Source of the DNA: Fasciolopsis buskii
Lineage: Eukaryota > Platyhelminthes > Trematoda > Plagiorchiida > Fasciolidae
Length of the DNA: 64,000 nt
Direction of reading: 5' to 3'
Assembly (NCBI GenBank): GCA_008360955.1
Contig: LUCM01001803.1
Location: 451,987-515,986, forward strand
Positions 63,887 through 64,000 of this stretch are shown here, piece after piece (the first letter of the stretch is position 1; every line of letters begins with the position of its first letter). Under the pieces are notes generated by a model that was given only the letters and a program-made list of their open reading frames with translations, was not told the DNA's origin and searched no databases. The position numbers and the translations under genes were made by a program.

Positions 63887-64000
63887 GTGTTCTAGAAACC
63901 ATGCACACAAACTAAAATGGCTACTTGGCTAAACTAGGTAAACGCATGACATTCAACGTAACGAACTGTCTCATTCTGATCGCTCACACTCAGACTGCGT

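Noticed and set aside
1..64000. CRISPR-like array or multi-gene defence or biosynthetic system
   Set aside because: No regularly spaced identical repeats with unique spacers and no gene cluster. The regular arrays present are microsatellites.

Overview
The window looks like a gene-poor stretch of a metazoan nuclear genome, most likely a flatworm (trematode-type), though the organism is inferred and not proven. The reasons are one spliced muscleblind-type zinc-finger exon with consensus animal splice sites, moderate AT-richness, abundant (CA)n/(GT)n and (AT)n microsatellites, and decayed non-LTR (CR1/Jockey-like) and Penelope-like retroelements together with a tRNA-derived SINE family. There are no bacterial operons, ribosome binding sites or long intact ORFs. 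Nearly all ORFs of 60-100 codons are chance openings.

Layout. Positions 1-190 hold the edge of a degenerate LINE reverse transcriptase (minus strand). A second, longer copy of the same family lies at about 47.9-50.45 kb. Six copies of one tRNA-headed SINE lie at 5.7, 14.8, 19.4, 23.7, 25.6 and 55.8 kb. An unclassified repeat occurs as an inverted pair at 24.3-24.8 kb and 59.6-60.0 kb. At 17.87-18.49 kb there is an unrecognised coding-like stretch of about 205 codons. It is broken by four apparent single-base losses, all in the same direction, so it is either a pseudogene or an exon damaged by assembly indels. A Penelope-like reverse transcriptase relic lies at 61.0-61.6 kb.

The only confidently functional protein-coding feature is the exon at 57418-57949 (plus strand). 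It carries a start codon, a low-complexity N-terminal extension of about 100 residues and the first CCCH zinc finger of a muscleblind/MBNL-family splicing regulator, and it ends at a GTGAGT donor. The rest of that gene must lie beyond 64000. The sequence after 57950 is therefore intron, and some of the preceding sequence probably is too. The exon is organised like the start-codon and ZnF1 exon of Drosophila mbl, which is known to form a circular RNA. Here it lies between the two inverted copies of the unclassified repeat, an arrangement worth testing.

I found no CRISPR array, no intact RNA gene and no convincing new multi-gene system. The observations most worth following are the unrecognised coding-like stretch, the muscleblind exon context, the SINE family and the inverted repeat pair.
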